Positions 9,100 through 17,740 of a stretch of 64,000 nt of DNA are shown here, piece by piece. The position numbers and the translations under genes were made by a program. Position 1 is the stretch's first letter. The number at the start of each line of letters is the position of its first letter. This DNA is from Ignatzschineria rhizosphaerae. GTDB lineage: Bacteria > Pseudomonadota > Gammaproteobacteria > Cardiobacteriales > Wohlfahrtiimonadaceae. Under the pieces are notes generated by a model. It made no database searches. It had not been told where the DNA came from and worked only from the letters and a program-made list of their open reading frames with translations. The stretch spans positions 1,856,501 to 1,920,500 of the forward strand of contig NZ_CP093379.1 in assembly GCF_022655595.1 (NCBI RefSeq), written 5' to 3'.

Positions 9100-9702
9100 A
9101 TGGTGAATCAGGCTCATCATAAACCTAAAGTTTTTCATCATCTCCACGAGTACGGTTTTACAATCATGGAATCATTAATAACGACTCTTTTGATGACCGT
9201 ACTCTTTTTTTTAGCCCAACAAACCTATCGAAATTTTCAACTCACAATTTACAACGAAACTATTCAGCAAACATTAACCCTACAACTAAAAATGGCAAAA
9301 AATCTCGCCTCTATTAAAAAAAGGGCCATTACTTTATGTGGCTCTTTTGATGGAAAAAGCTGTATTCAAGCAGAAGATTACAAGTGGCGAGGTTGGTTAC
9401 TATTTTTTGATGAAGACGCTACATTTATCCCCGTTCAAACAGAAATTCTCTACTATCAAGCACCTTCATCCCTTTATGAAAAAGGATTCTATCTACAAAC
9501 TACCACCAATATTGGAGGCGGCATTAATTTTAGGGTGCATCGTGAATATGCCTATGGCATGGCAAGATCCCTACCTAATGGCCGAATCAAGCTTTGTTAT
9601 AGAGAAAATAATCTAAGATCGCTCAAAGAGCCATCTCATTATACTTTTGTTATTAATGTTTATGGTTACTTTCGAATAGTTAAAGAAAAAGGTGCTTGTT
9701 AG
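9100..9702 (+). CDS. FimT/GspH-like type IV pilus minor pseudopilin
   Basis: The 200-residue protein carries a prepilin leader. Cleavage is expected between Gly19 and Phe20, followed by FTIMES, with the Glu5 equivalent at residue 24 and a hydrophobic helix to about 45. Two cysteine pairs are possible: CGSFDGKSC, and a C-terminal CYRE with a terminal Cys. Minor pilins of the FimT/GspH group prime pilus assembly and some bind DNA. It lies 29 bp after comEA on the same strand, supporting a DNA-uptake role (inference). No clear Shine-Dalgarno precedes the ATG, so the start could be slightly downstream. The stop codon is inside a terminator hairpin. Confidence 0.8.
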   Translation: MVNQAHHKPKVFHHLHEYGFTIMESLITTLLMTVLFFLAQQTYRNFQLTIYNETIQQTLTLQLKMAKNLASIKKRAITLCGSFDGKSCIQAEDYKWRGWLLFFDEDATFIPVQTEILYYQAPSSLYEKGFYLQTTTNIGGGINFRVHREYAYGMARSLPNGRIKLCYRENNLRSLKEPSHYTFVINVYGYFRIVKEKGAC

Positions 9703-9711
9703 CACCTTTTT
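9686..9711 (+). terminator. Rho-independent terminator overlapping the pseudopilin stop codon
   Basis: AAAAAGGTGC and GCACCTTTTT form a perfect 10-bp stem around a TTGTTA loop. The loop and stem contain the last codon and the TAG stop. It could serve both strands, also ending transcription of the convergent ykvI-like gene. Confidence 0.85.
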
Positions 9712-9739
9712 ATCATCTAATACCTTTAAATCTTTCTAA

Positions 9740-10798
9740 TTATTGATTCTTTTGATCTTTACGCATCTTAAATGGGGCATAAATTAAGATCGCAATTAAG
9801 AAAAGTCCTAAATAACCAATTAATGGGTAGAAGTAAGCGATCAAGTCTGTAAAGCCGACAAAGCTTGCGACATAACCAACAGCACCTGTAATTACCGCAA
9901 ATAGATAAGATCTTTGAGTCTGCATCACTGTAAAACGCGCCACAAAAGCATAATACATGGCAACCCCTGTATTATAGATCATGCCAAATAACACAACTGC
10001 CATACAGATGCCTAAAACAGGAGAGATATCTTGAATAATTCTTAAAAGAGGTAAGGGATAGGTTCCCACAACATCTACTTTTAAGAAGATCGCAAGATGT
10101 GCAATTAAGATTAAAACGCCAACCCCAAGTCCCCCTAAAAAACCACCCCACGTTGCAATTTTGGTATTAGGCTCGCTCCCGCCCATAACTAATGCCATTC
10201 CCGCACCGACGGCAATATTAAATGAGACATAGTTAATAGAAGAGATAAACCAATTAGGAAGTGATGTTTCGATGCTTGTTGCAATCGGCTCTAATACTTC
10301 TAGTGATTGACTATAAGTAAAAAGGCTATAAATACAGATAACAACTAAAGCGACAATTAAAAATGGAGTAATACTCCCAATTAGACTAATAACTCGCTGA
10401 ATCGGCATTAAGACTGTGAGGACAATTAAAACAGTCATCACTAAACTCCCGACAAAAGGAGAGATATTTAGAAATTGAGAGCCTAGACTACCAGCACCTG
10501 CAACCATAACAACGCCGACGCCAAATAGCGTTAAAATTAAAATCCAGTCAACGATACGCCCTAAATAGGGACCACTGAGTTTAAAGATTGCTTCATTATG
10601 AGATTGCACCTTCATAATGCTACCCATACGCGTTAACATCATGCCCATATAAGCAAATAGCCCCGTTGCTAAAATAGCCCCAAGCGTGCCCATATAACCA
10701 AAGCTCGTAAAGTACTGCAAAATTTCCTGACCTGAAGCAAACCCAGCGCCAACAATAATCCCAATAAACGCACTCGCAATACGCAGTACTTGAAACAT
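9740..10798 (-). CDS. YkvI-family membrane transporter
   Basis: The 352-residue polytopic protein has about ten hydrophobic segments. It begins FIGIIVGAGFASGQEILQYF, a glycine-rich first helix typical of the YkvI group related to LeuT-fold amino-acid transporters and branched-chain carriers. I place the start at 10798 (MFQVLR) because AGGAGG lies 4 bp upstream of it; the frame itself opens at 10816. Substrate is unknown. It is convergent with the pseudopilin gene and share a bidirectional terminator. Confidence 0.75.
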   Translation of the reverse strand: MFQVLRIASAFIGIIVGAGFASGQEILQYFTSFGYMGTLGAILATGLFAYMGMMLTRMGSIMKVQSHNEAIFKLSGPYLGRIVDWILILTLFGVGVVMVAGAGSLGSQFLNISPFVGSLVMTVLIVLTVLMPIQRVISLIGSITPFLIVALVVICIYSLFTYSQSLEVLEPIATSIETSLPNWFISSINYVSFNIAVGAGMALVMGGSEPNTKIATWGGFLGGLGVGVLILIAHLAIFLKVDVVGTYPLPLLRIIQDISPVLGICMAVVLFGMIYNTGVAMYYAFVARFTVMQTQRSYLFAVITGAVGYVASFVGFTDLIAYFYPLIGYLGLFLIAILIYAPFKMRKDQKNQ

Positions 10799-11046
10799 AG
10801 ATCCTCCTAATATCATTATTTATTTTTATTAATAAGCTCTATATTTAAGCCACAATTTATAGATAAAGACAAATTTTATCATCATCTAACTTTATCTATG
10901 ACATACACATCAATGAAATTACACTTACAGCATTGAAAAAAATAGATAAGTTAAAATTTCAGTATTATTAAAAATGATCAAAGAGTCATTTATTACTGAT
11001 TAATAAAAAAATGGCATATCCCCCAAAAAGATCATCTTCTAAAGGA

Positions 11047-12033
11047 TTATTCCAAAATAAGTGGAATCCACTCTTTGATGACCTTCACGATATCCTCACC
11101 ATGAGATTGCCCCATCTCATCTTTAAATCCATGGTCTAAATCTGGAAATGTCCTCACTGTAATTTCGGGAACCGCTAAAGATAAAAACATCGCCTCAGCG
11201 CTCATCACAGATGACATTATTATCTCCCAATGCTTGAATCATCAATAGAGGAGATTTTCCTTTTTGCCAAACGTCTAACATATCTAACAAAAGCATCTCC
11301 TGCCACCAACGCAAACTATGATTACTACTGAAATCTTGATCTTGCCGTAAATCTGCTTCTGTCATTGCCAAAACATGTTCTGCAAAATTTTTAATTCCCT
11401 CTAAAGCATCTGTTCGCTCTGGTTCTACAAGCGTTTGCTCCATATTCCACAATATATCCTCCATAAAATATTGCCCGCCACCATTCAACGCAATACTCGC
11501 ATCAATAGCTAGCCCATCTTGTCGTAATAATCCTACAATGGTAGCGCCCTCACTTGCGCCTAGAAGCACAATTTGGGAGTATTGATCTGCCAAAGAAGTA
11601 ATCACCGCTTTATAATCTTCAACTCTTTGATATAAAGATTCATGTTGATAATAGTGCTCACTGCAACTCTCTAAATCGCCCAAAGAGTCTATATTAATCT
11701 CTTCTAATTCTCTTTTTTCAACCCAAAGAACCTCAGCCTTAGGCATCACTTGTGCCATTTTTCGCATTATCTCACTTTGAGCTGAAATAGGCACACAACT
11801 AGAACCTTGAATAAGTACGAGTAATGTTGTTACCAATTCTTTAGAACTTTCTACCTCTAAAAGTGGCGCTTGTAGGTAATAATGAATGAGCCATTCTCTC
11901 TTGGTAGCTGCTATAAAGATAATGTCGCGCTATTAAGGGGAAAGCTGCTGGCTATACTTATTTGTGACGATAATATCGTAGCAATGATGACGATATGTAC
12001 AAATGCTTGTTTAAAGCCATTAATGACGAGCAT
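11047..12033 (-). pseudogene. Broken secreted alpha/beta-hydrolase (one nonsense, two frameshifts)
   Basis: Read on the minus strand, an ATG at 12033 with AAAGGG upstream starts a 40-codon signal-peptide-like segment with a hydrophobic run (HIVIIATILSSQ). This ends at a TAG at 11913-11911. The same frame continues QLPRENGSFIITYKRHF to another TAG at 11859. Adding one T to the T4 run at 11859-11862 would restore the frame into LEVESSKELVTTLLVLIQG. The long middle frame (11836-11195) holds the nucleophile elbow GASEG and a GDNN Asp region, then stops. Shifting frame near 11200 continues with SAEAMFLSL, then the catalytic-His motif DLDHGFKD, and ends at TAA 11047. Repaired length would be about 329 residues. 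Family is alpha/beta-hydrolase; substrate unknown. Confidence 0.8.
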
Positions 12034-12067
12034 AATTTTCCCTTTAGGTAACGTTTATCAACTGCAT

Positions 12068-12098
12068 AAAAAAGAGAAGTCATACAATGCTTCTCTTT
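12068..12098 (-). terminator. Rho-independent terminator of the AI-2E-family permease gene
   Basis: On the minus strand AAAGAGAAG pairs with CTTCTCTTT around a 10-nt loop, followed by a T-rich tract. It lies 34 bp after the permease stop codon and before the broken hydrolase. Confidence 0.85.
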
Positions 12099-12131
12099 CT
12101 ATGATCTCTTATTTAAGGGCGATATTGATAT

Positions 12132-13214
12132 TTATGGTAACTCTTTCTTTCCTAAATCTTTATAGAAATCACTATTGACATAAACATGATATAACCGACG
12201 AAGTGCGACCATTAAGACGGCGCAAACAGGAAGTGCTAATAAAATTCCAACAAAGCCAAACAGGCTACCTCCCACCATTAAAGCAAATACTACGGCTATC
12301 GGATGCATGCCCAATTTATCCCCAATTAAAATCGGCGTTAATACAAAGCTCTCCATGAGCTGTCCTATTCCAAAGACAATCCCCACAAGCGCAAGATGGG
12401 TAATCGTACCATATTGAAACCATGCCACTATCAGCCCCATTAAAATACCTGATGTCGCCCCGACATAAGGGACAAAGCTAATTAAACCGGCAATTACCCC
12501 AATCACCAATCCATATTCAACACCAATAATGCTAAGACCTATACTGTAGATACAAGCTAAACAGAACATTACCGTTAATTGTCCCCGTAAGAAACTACTT
12601 AACATAAAGTTCGCCTCTTGTAAGAAGCTGACTGTTTGAGGGAAGATTGAGCGGGGGATTAATGTCTCCATCTTTTCAGTAATCGAACTCCAATCTCGCA
12701 TCACATAAAAAGTGAGCATTGGAATTAAAAAGAGACTCACAAAAAAGCCCACGATCCCTAACACGATACTACTAATTGAGGGGGCAATTTTTGACGCAAT
12801 ATCTTTAAGTGCTGCTAAAGATTGTGTAATTGCCTTATCCGCGGCTTCTTGATTTTGTTTAATCTCTTCTATTGAAAAGATCTTTTGTAGTTTAGGAAAA
12901 ACATTATCTTGCATCCAAAAATAGTAAGATGGCCATTTTTCAATAAAAGCAATCACTTGATTAATAAGCTGAGGAATAACCACCACTAAAATCAAGACTA
13001 ATATTGCCAATAACCCCGCAAATACGATGCTAACTGCCCAAACCCTTGGGATTTTACGTGACTCAATCTTTTGAACAATCGGGTTGCCTAAATAGGCCAA
13101 ACCAAAAGAGACCAAAAAAGGAATCAAAACAGATGACAAGCGATGGATTAAATAGATGGATAAAATGATCCCAATCCAGAAGAATATCAGACGATTGACA
13201 CGATCAAATAGCAT
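12132..13214 (-). CDS. AI-2E/PerM-family permease
   Basis: The 360-residue membrane protein has paired N-terminal helices (about 5-55), a long periplasmic or amphipathic stretch, and a C-terminal group of helices. It contains the family motifs SFVPYVGATSG and PILIGDKLGMHP. Members include PerM, YdiK and TqsA, with proposed roles in AI-2 or small-solute export; the substrate here is unknown. I chose the start at 13214 (MLFDRV) because AGGAG lies 5 bp upstream; the frame opens at 13247. It is followed by a good terminator. Confidence 0.88.
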   Translation of the reverse strand: MLFDRVNRLIFFWIGIILSIYLIHRLSSVLIPFLVSFGLAYLGNPIVQKIESRKIPRVWAVSIVFAGLLAILVLILVVVIPQLINQVIAFIEKWPSYYFWMQDNVFPKLQKIFSIEEIKQNQEAADKAITQSLAALKDIASKIAPSISSIVLGIVGFFVSLFLIPMLTFYVMRDWSSITEKMETLIPRSIFPQTVSFLQEANFMLSSFLRGQLTVMFCLACIYSIGLSIIGVEYGLVIGVIAGLISFVPYVGATSGILMGLIVAWFQYGTITHLALVGIVFGIGQLMESFVLTPILIGDKLGMHPIAVVFALMVGGSLFGFVGILLALPVCAVLMVALRRLYHVYVNSDFYKDLGKKELP

Positions 13215-13439
13215 ACTTACTCCTAATAAGAAGAATCTATGAGACAATGAATAGTGATAAAACTACCCATAGACCTCGCTTTATACCGCCCTATTTTACG
13301 CATATTATCTCCTTTCGCCCGATTTATTTTTAATTTCTTGATAAATCTTTTAGATTACGAGCTTTTATTGCGAAAAAATGAGGAATCCCCTATGATTAGC
13401 CCCTGTTAATCCTTTTTTAGTACGATATTTTTTTGCCTT

Positions 13440-14105
13440 ATGACAAACCTTTCAGTATCAAATCCATCACTCACCTCAACAGAGCAATCACTGATTCATC
13501 AAATTGATGAATTATTGCCGCAAACGCAATGTGAAAAGTGTGAATATAAGGGCTGTTTTGCTTATGCAAAAGCGATTGTTACCGAAAGTGCGCCTATTAA
13601 TCGCTGCCCTCCTGGAGGAGATGCTGTCATTGCCTCTTTAAGCCAATTACTAAATACGCCTATCATTGCACTCAATAGTGCGCTTGGGGAATATAAGCCA
13701 CCACAGGTAGTAAGAATTGAAGAGGATTTTTGTATCGGCTGCATGAAATGTATTATCGCTTGCCCCGTTGAAGCTATTGTTGGCGCTCGCCGCTTAATGC
13801 ATACCGTTATTAAAGAAGAATGCACAGGATGTGAGCTCTGTATTCCGCCTTGCCCGCTTAACTGCATTGTAATTGAACCTTTAAACCCTCAATTAGGGGA
13901 AGCAAGTATTGGCTTAAGTGATTGGGAAAAAACTCGCGCAGCAAAATCACGAATGCGTTTTAATGCTAAAAAATCTAGAGAAAATGCCCGTAACAATATT
14001 ACAGATACCCAGCCGCCACAAGAGAAAGCCCTTGCAGATCCTGTCTCTAAATCAAGCATGCTAGATCTTATTAATCTTGCTAGAAAAGAATTTAACGAAA
14101 AATAA
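13440..14105 (+). CDS. RnfB-like [4Fe-4S] ferredoxin protein without membrane anchor
   Basis: The 221 residues contain an N-terminal Fe-S region (CEKCEYKGC ... NRCPPGG, about 31-60) and two ferredoxin clusters, CIGCMKCIIACP near 99 and CTGCELCIPPCP near 129. This matches RnfB/RsxB, but the N-terminal transmembrane helix of the Rnf complex subunit is missing and a charged tail follows (about 155-221). No rnfA, C, D, G or E genes are adjacent. The next gene is nth, as in E. coli rsx-nth, so the neighbourhood is conserved although the complex is not here. It may donate electrons to soluble redox or repair enzymes (inference). No clear Shine-Dalgarno precedes the ATG. Confidence 0.82.
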   Translation: MTNLSVSNPSLTSTEQSLIHQIDELLPQTQCEKCEYKGCFAYAKAIVTESAPINRCPPGGDAVIASLSQLLNTPIIALNSALGEYKPPQVVRIEEDFCIGCMKCIIACPVEAIVGARRLMHTVIKEECTGCELCIPPCPLNCIVIEPLNPQLGEASIGLSDWEKTRAAKSRMRFNAKKSRENARNNITDTQPPQEKALADPVSKSSMLDLINLARKEFNEK

Positions 14106-14177
14106 TACAGGCGATATACGTTATAATGCTCGGATAACTTTAATAAACTATCTAATAAAAATTCGTAGCAGAACTAT

Positions 14178-14843
14178 ATGAGCAAGAAAAAAGAATACCA
14201 GCGCTTAATGAATAAAGAGGAGATTACCGCCTTTTTCACGATTTTGCGCAATGAAAATCCTGAGCCTAAAACAGAGCTTATCTATCATTCAACATTTGAG
14301 TTATTAGTTGCAGTGCTTCTTTCTGCACAATCTACCGATGTTGGGGTTAATAAAGCCACCGTTCATCTTTTTAAAGCAGCAAATACGCCACAAACGATGT
14401 ATGAGCTCGGCGAGGAGACCATTAAAGAGTATATTAAAACTTTAGGCCTTTATAATTCAAAAGCCGCAAATCTCTATAAAACATGTGAGATCTTAGCAAC
14501 GAAATATAATGGCGAAGTTCCTGATAATCGAGAAGCTTTAGAATCCCTTCCCGGCGTTGGCCGCAAAACTGCAAATGTGGTTCTTAATACGGCTTTTCGT
14601 AAGCCAACAATGGCCGTTGATACGCACATCTTTAGACTTTCTAATCGAACAGGCTTAGCACCTGGTAAAAATGTTCGGGAAGTTGAAGATCAACTCATCA
14701 AACGTATCCCTAAAGAATTTATCTTAGATGCCCATCATTGGTTAATATTACATGGTCGTTATACTTGCGTTGCAAGAAAGCCCCGCTGCGGCTCTTGCCT
14801 TGTCTATAATGAGTGCCATTACCTAGATAAAACAGATGAGTAA
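14178..14843 (+). CDS. nth: Endonuclease III (DNA glycosylase/AP lyase)
   Basis: Excises oxidised pyrimidines and cleaves the abasic site in base-excision repair. The 221 residues show the helix-hairpin-helix LPGVGRKTANVV with the catalytic Lys, the catalytic Asp in VDTHIFRLSNR, and the C-terminal cluster loop C-x6-C-x2-C-x5-C (CVARKPRCGSCLVYNEC). A TATAAT box at 14122-14127 may give it its own promoter, although it also follows the rnfB-like gene by only 72 bp. Confidence 0.96.
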   Translation: MSKKKEYQRLMNKEEITAFFTILRNENPEPKTELIYHSTFELLVAVLLSAQSTDVGVNKATVHLFKAANTPQTMYELGEETIKEYIKTLGLYNSKAANLYKTCEILATKYNGEVPDNREALESLPGVGRKTANVVLNTAFRKPTMAVDTHIFRLSNRTGLAPGKNVREVEDQLIKRIPKEFILDAHHWLILHGRYTCVARKPRCGSCLVYNECHYLDKTDE

Positions 14844-15000
14844 CCGCAAGCTATTTATCCTTTATTCTTCATAAGATTTAAGTAATGCAATATTGCGTTA
14901 AAAAGTCACCTATCCTTACCGCTATTAGTTAATAGCTCTGTAAAGATCTGAAGTTCATAAAAGGGGACAGCGCGCCCTTCAATCTATTAGGAGAACCTCT

Positions 15001-15846
15001 ATGCAAACACTCCCATTTTACTGGATTAATGTTTTCACAAATCTACAAAATCGAGGAAATCCACTGCCTGTCATTATTTTAGAGCAATCATTGTCAGCTG
15101 ATTCTATGCAAAAAATTACGACAATGTTTAATCAATCTGAAACCATTTTCATTGAAAATGCCCAAAGTGAATGCCCTAAACTCCATATCTATACACCAGT
15201 ACAAGAATTACCATTTGCAGGGCATCCGATTATTGGAGCTCTTGAAATATTAACCCTCATTCGCAAAAGCCCCGTATCACAAGTGCAATGCAAGGCAGGA
15301 ATTGTACATACAGATTATGATGCAGATACTAATATTTATTGGCTTAAAGCACCGGCAACACCAACTAAGCGAGCTAGCGATCTTACTATTGAATTAACGG
15401 CAAAAATGCTCGGTATTGCAAGTGAGCAGGTTCTCAATCTCCCTACATGGATGAATGTTGGGAATGAGCAATTATTAGTACAAATTAAAGATCCTACAAC
15501 AATCGATGAAATAGCGTTAAATCTTCCACTATTTGAGCAATATGCAGCGCTTAACCCAGATCGATGCATTATCTACCTTTGGGCACAACAACAAAATGGT
15601 ATCTATGCTCGCTTTCTTTCCCTTAATAAGGGTGTTTTAAGAGAAGATAGCGGTACAGGATCTGCAGCGGCTAATTTAGGAGGTTGGTTATTACTGCAAG
15701 GGAAAACCAATCTGGAATATCGCATTCAACAAGGTACCCTTATGCAAAGAGAGAGTATTCTTTATCTAAAGTTACAAGATCAAGAAATTTGGATCGGTGG
15801 AGAAAATCACCTATTAGGTAAAGGTGAACTCAACTGGCAAGATTAA
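15001..15846 (+). CDS. PhzF-family isomerase-like protein
   Basis: The 281-residue protein has the PhzF/diaminopimelate-epimerase two-lobed fold markers. These are an N-terminal FTNLQNRGNPLPVI segment, the catalytic-Glu motif FNQSETIF near 41-48, PFAGHPIIG near 70-78, and the C-terminal REDSGTGSAAANLGGWL. PhzF homologues outside phenazine producers are of unknown substrate. AGGAG lies 8 bp before the ATG. No phenazine genes are nearby, so a biosynthetic role is not implied. Confidence 0.85.
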   Translation: MQTLPFYWINVFTNLQNRGNPLPVIILEQSLSADSMQKITTMFNQSETIFIENAQSECPKLHIYTPVQELPFAGHPIIGALEILTLIRKSPVSQVQCKAGIVHTDYDADTNIYWLKAPATPTKRASDLTIELTAKMLGIASEQVLNLPTWMNVGNEQLLVQIKDPTTIDEIALNLPLFEQYAALNPDRCIIYLWAQQQNGIYARFLSLNKGVLREDSGTGSAAANLGGWLLLQGKTNLEYRIQQGTLMQRESILYLKLQDQEIWIGGENHLLGKGELNWQD

Positions 15847-15918
15847 AGCCCTTTTCATAAAAGCCACAAACTATGCCACAATGGCTTTATCTTAAATACA
15901 ATTCAAGGAGATTGAATC

Positions 15919-16131
15919 ATGTCTCTTCCCATCAAGCTAATGATCGTTACCAGCGTCATTTTTTTAACAGCCTGTACTTCGACATCAAGAAAACCCCATT
16001 ATCACTATAATAGTAATGGCTATGGCGGCGTTAGTGTTCCTCTAGGAGATAAAACACGCGTTAGTGTTCCTATTGGCAAATCTCAGGGAAAAGTGAGAAT
16101 ATCTAGCCCGAATGCTAGTATCCGCTTATAA
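15919..16131 (+). CDS. Small putative lipoprotein
   Basis: The 70-residue product has a signal sequence ending in the lipobox LTAC (Cys19). The mature part is short and Gly/Ser-rich, with an internal repeat VSVPLGDKTR / VSVPIGKSQG. AAGGAG precedes the ATG by 9 bp and a strong terminator follows, so it is an independent expressed unit. I do not recognise a family. Confidence 0.75.
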   Translation: MSLPIKLMIVTSVIFLTACTSTSRKPHYHYNSNGYGGVSVPLGDKTRVSVPIGKSQGKVRISSPNASIRL

Positions 16132-16158
16132 ATACTCTGCTTTAGAAAATTTTCCATT

Positions 16159-16188
16159 AAAAAAGCTAGTGATCTCACTAGCTTTTTC
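16159..16188 (+). terminator. Rho-independent terminator after the small lipoprotein gene
   Basis: AAAAAGCTAGTGA and its complement TCACTAGCTTTTT form a nearly perfect hairpin with T-rich flank, 28 bp after the stop codon. Confidence 0.9.
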
Positions 16189-16220
16189 TTTATCTTGAGT
16201 TTTTATTCTAAGACAAGATG

Positions 16221-16379
16221 ATCATCGATTTGGTTTAAAAGAGACTTTCTTAAACGTCAAACAATGCAGCATGTGCATCAAACTAACTTGCACGATGCCG
16301 GATAGAAAGACTCTTGTGCTTTTCATAACCGATGTGCCGGCAATTTAATTCAAGAATTTTTTAAACCAATTTCACTATA
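16221..16379 (-). repeat. Family A repeat (MITE-like)
   Basis: The ends read ATCGATTTGGTTTAA and TTAAACCAATTTCACTATA. The inverted core contains GATGCCGGATAG and GTGCCGGCAAT. It is the first of three repeat copies filling the 553-bp gap between the small lipoprotein and the NMO-like gene. Confidence 0.8.
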
Positions 16380-16415
16380 AAAATAAAACGGTACCTCATG
16401 AACCAAACCAGCTTA

Positions 16416-16584
16416 TATAGCTATTACGCATTAAATTCCGATACGAACCGAAAAAAGGCTTAAAACTGCTGGCATGTAATTTTAAAAAACACGCAAGCAT
16501 TCGACCCAGCTGCTCATCAACCTATTTTAGGAGGATCACTAACTAATAAATTTTGACCCTCTGATTTTATTTAGAAATTACTCT
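16416..16584 (-). repeat. Family B repeat
   Basis: It begins TATAGCTATTACGC and contains ATTCCGATACGAACC, GCATTCGACCCAGC, GCTCATCAACC and GATTTTATTTAGAAAT, ending in a degenerate ACTCTA. It is the inverted equivalent of 33667-33833. Confidence 0.8.
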
Positions 16585-16671
16585 ACAATGCCAGATAGAA
16601 TGATTCTTGCACTTCTCATAACCGATATGCCGGCAATTGGATTTAGGTGCTTTTAAGCCGACGTTACTATA
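16585..16671 (-). repeat. Truncated family A repeat
   Basis: Contains ATGCCAGATAGAATGATTC, TATGCCGGCAATTG and a terminal ACTATA at 16666-16671. It ends 14 bp from the stop of the NMO-like gene. No gene is visible in the whole 16132-16684 gap. Confidence 0.75.
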
Positions 16672-16684
16672 ATAACAATAGATC

Positions 16685-17740
16685 TTAACTTACTAATGAT
16701 GCCATCAAAGACTTCACCGAATCTCTACGGCAAAATGGTGCGTTGACGCTCGCCCAGATAGGTTGAAACTCTTCTTTTTTGTCACCAGTTTCTAACTCAT
16801 CAATTGTTGCGGCATGTGCTAAAAATAGCTGTTCTGGGAAAGGGAGAGTTTTGCCTCGCACCTTACGTAAAGCTTGAGTTCCTTCATTACTTAAGCAACG
16901 TCCAAAAATACCCGTCCAATGCTGCGTTAAGACACTGTCATACTCATTACTACTTAAAATCTTCTCAGCCTCAAGTTCTGATAATCCAGACTCCTGACAC
17001 AACATTAATGCTGTGCCAATGGCAACACCATCGGCCCCTTGAATCATGGCTGCGGCAAAAAGAGATTTATTATAGATGCCACCTGATACAAAGAAGGGCT
17101 TTTCAAGAACCCGATCTGCTTGGGCAATTAATGCTTGTGCACTAAAGCCGTGTTGCATAGCGTCCCCAATAAAAGTTAAACGCATGCCACCTGATTCAAA
17201 TCCTTGTAAAAAGTGCGCATCAACTCCTCGCTCTTCCCACAATAGAGCTTCAATCATATGAGTTGAGTTCCCAATGATCTTCATTCCTGCGTTATGGAGA
17301 ATATCAATCACCTCTTGCGAAGGGATTCCAAAAGAGAAACTCACAACCGGCACTTCCTCAGCTAACAAGATATCTAATAACTCTTCTAATGGGGATAATG
17401 ACCACGCTTCTGTATTTAAGGCCTCAAACTCAAGGGCTTCAGCACCGGCAAAACCTTTCAGTCTTGTGATGGCTTCTTCATAATTTGAAACATCTAACGC
17501 ATTTTTTTCCGTCACCATAAGGTTCACCCCAAATGGCTTATTGGTTAGTGCTTTAACTTCTTGAATTTCATGTTGCAAGGCTTCTGCTGTTAATAGACCT
17601 CCCGCAATCATTCCTAATCCCCCATTATTTGAGACCTCAGCAACAAGTGCCGAAGAATCCCCATGATAAAGAGGCGCTTGAACAATCGGAAACTCAATGG
17701 AGAGCAGTTGAGATAGTCGAGCAGGTTTTCTAATGGTCAT
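16685..17740 (-). CDS. NMO/2-nitropropane dioxygenase-family flavoprotein
   Basis: The 351-residue TIM-barrel protein has the family's N-terminal FPIVQAPLYHG, the middle VSFSFGIPSQEV, and the FMN phosphate-binding GGIYNKSL and GADGVAIGTAL. Class I nitronate monooxygenases and FabK-type reductases carry a GxExGGH motif; here it reads GFESGGM, so the usual active-site His is replaced by Met. It may therefore act on other substrates. It overlaps the upstream tatD by 4 bp (ATGA), so the two are probably co-translated. Confidence 0.82.
   Translation of the reverse strand: MTIRKPARLSQLLSIEFPIVQAPLYHGDSSALVAEVSNNGGLGMIAGGLLTAEALQHEIQEVKALTNKPFGVNLMVTEKNALDVSNYEEAITRLKGFAGAEALEFEALNTEAWSLSPLEELLDILLAEEVPVVSFSFGIPSQEVIDILHNAGMKIIGNSTHMIEALLWEERGVDAHFLQGFESGGMRLTFIGDAMQHGFSAQALIAQADRVLEKPFFVSGGIYNKSLFAAAMIQGADGVAIGTALMLCQESGLSELEAEKILSSNEYDSVLTQHWTGIFGRCLSNEGTQALRKVRGKTLPFPEQLFLAHAATIDELETGDKKEEFQPIWASVNAPFCRRDSVKSLMASLVS

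Noticed and set aside
11882-12178. Plus-strand 98-codon frame
   Set aside because: It is antisense to the signal-peptide end of the broken hydrolase and the permease 3' end, lacks a ribosome binding site and shows no family features.
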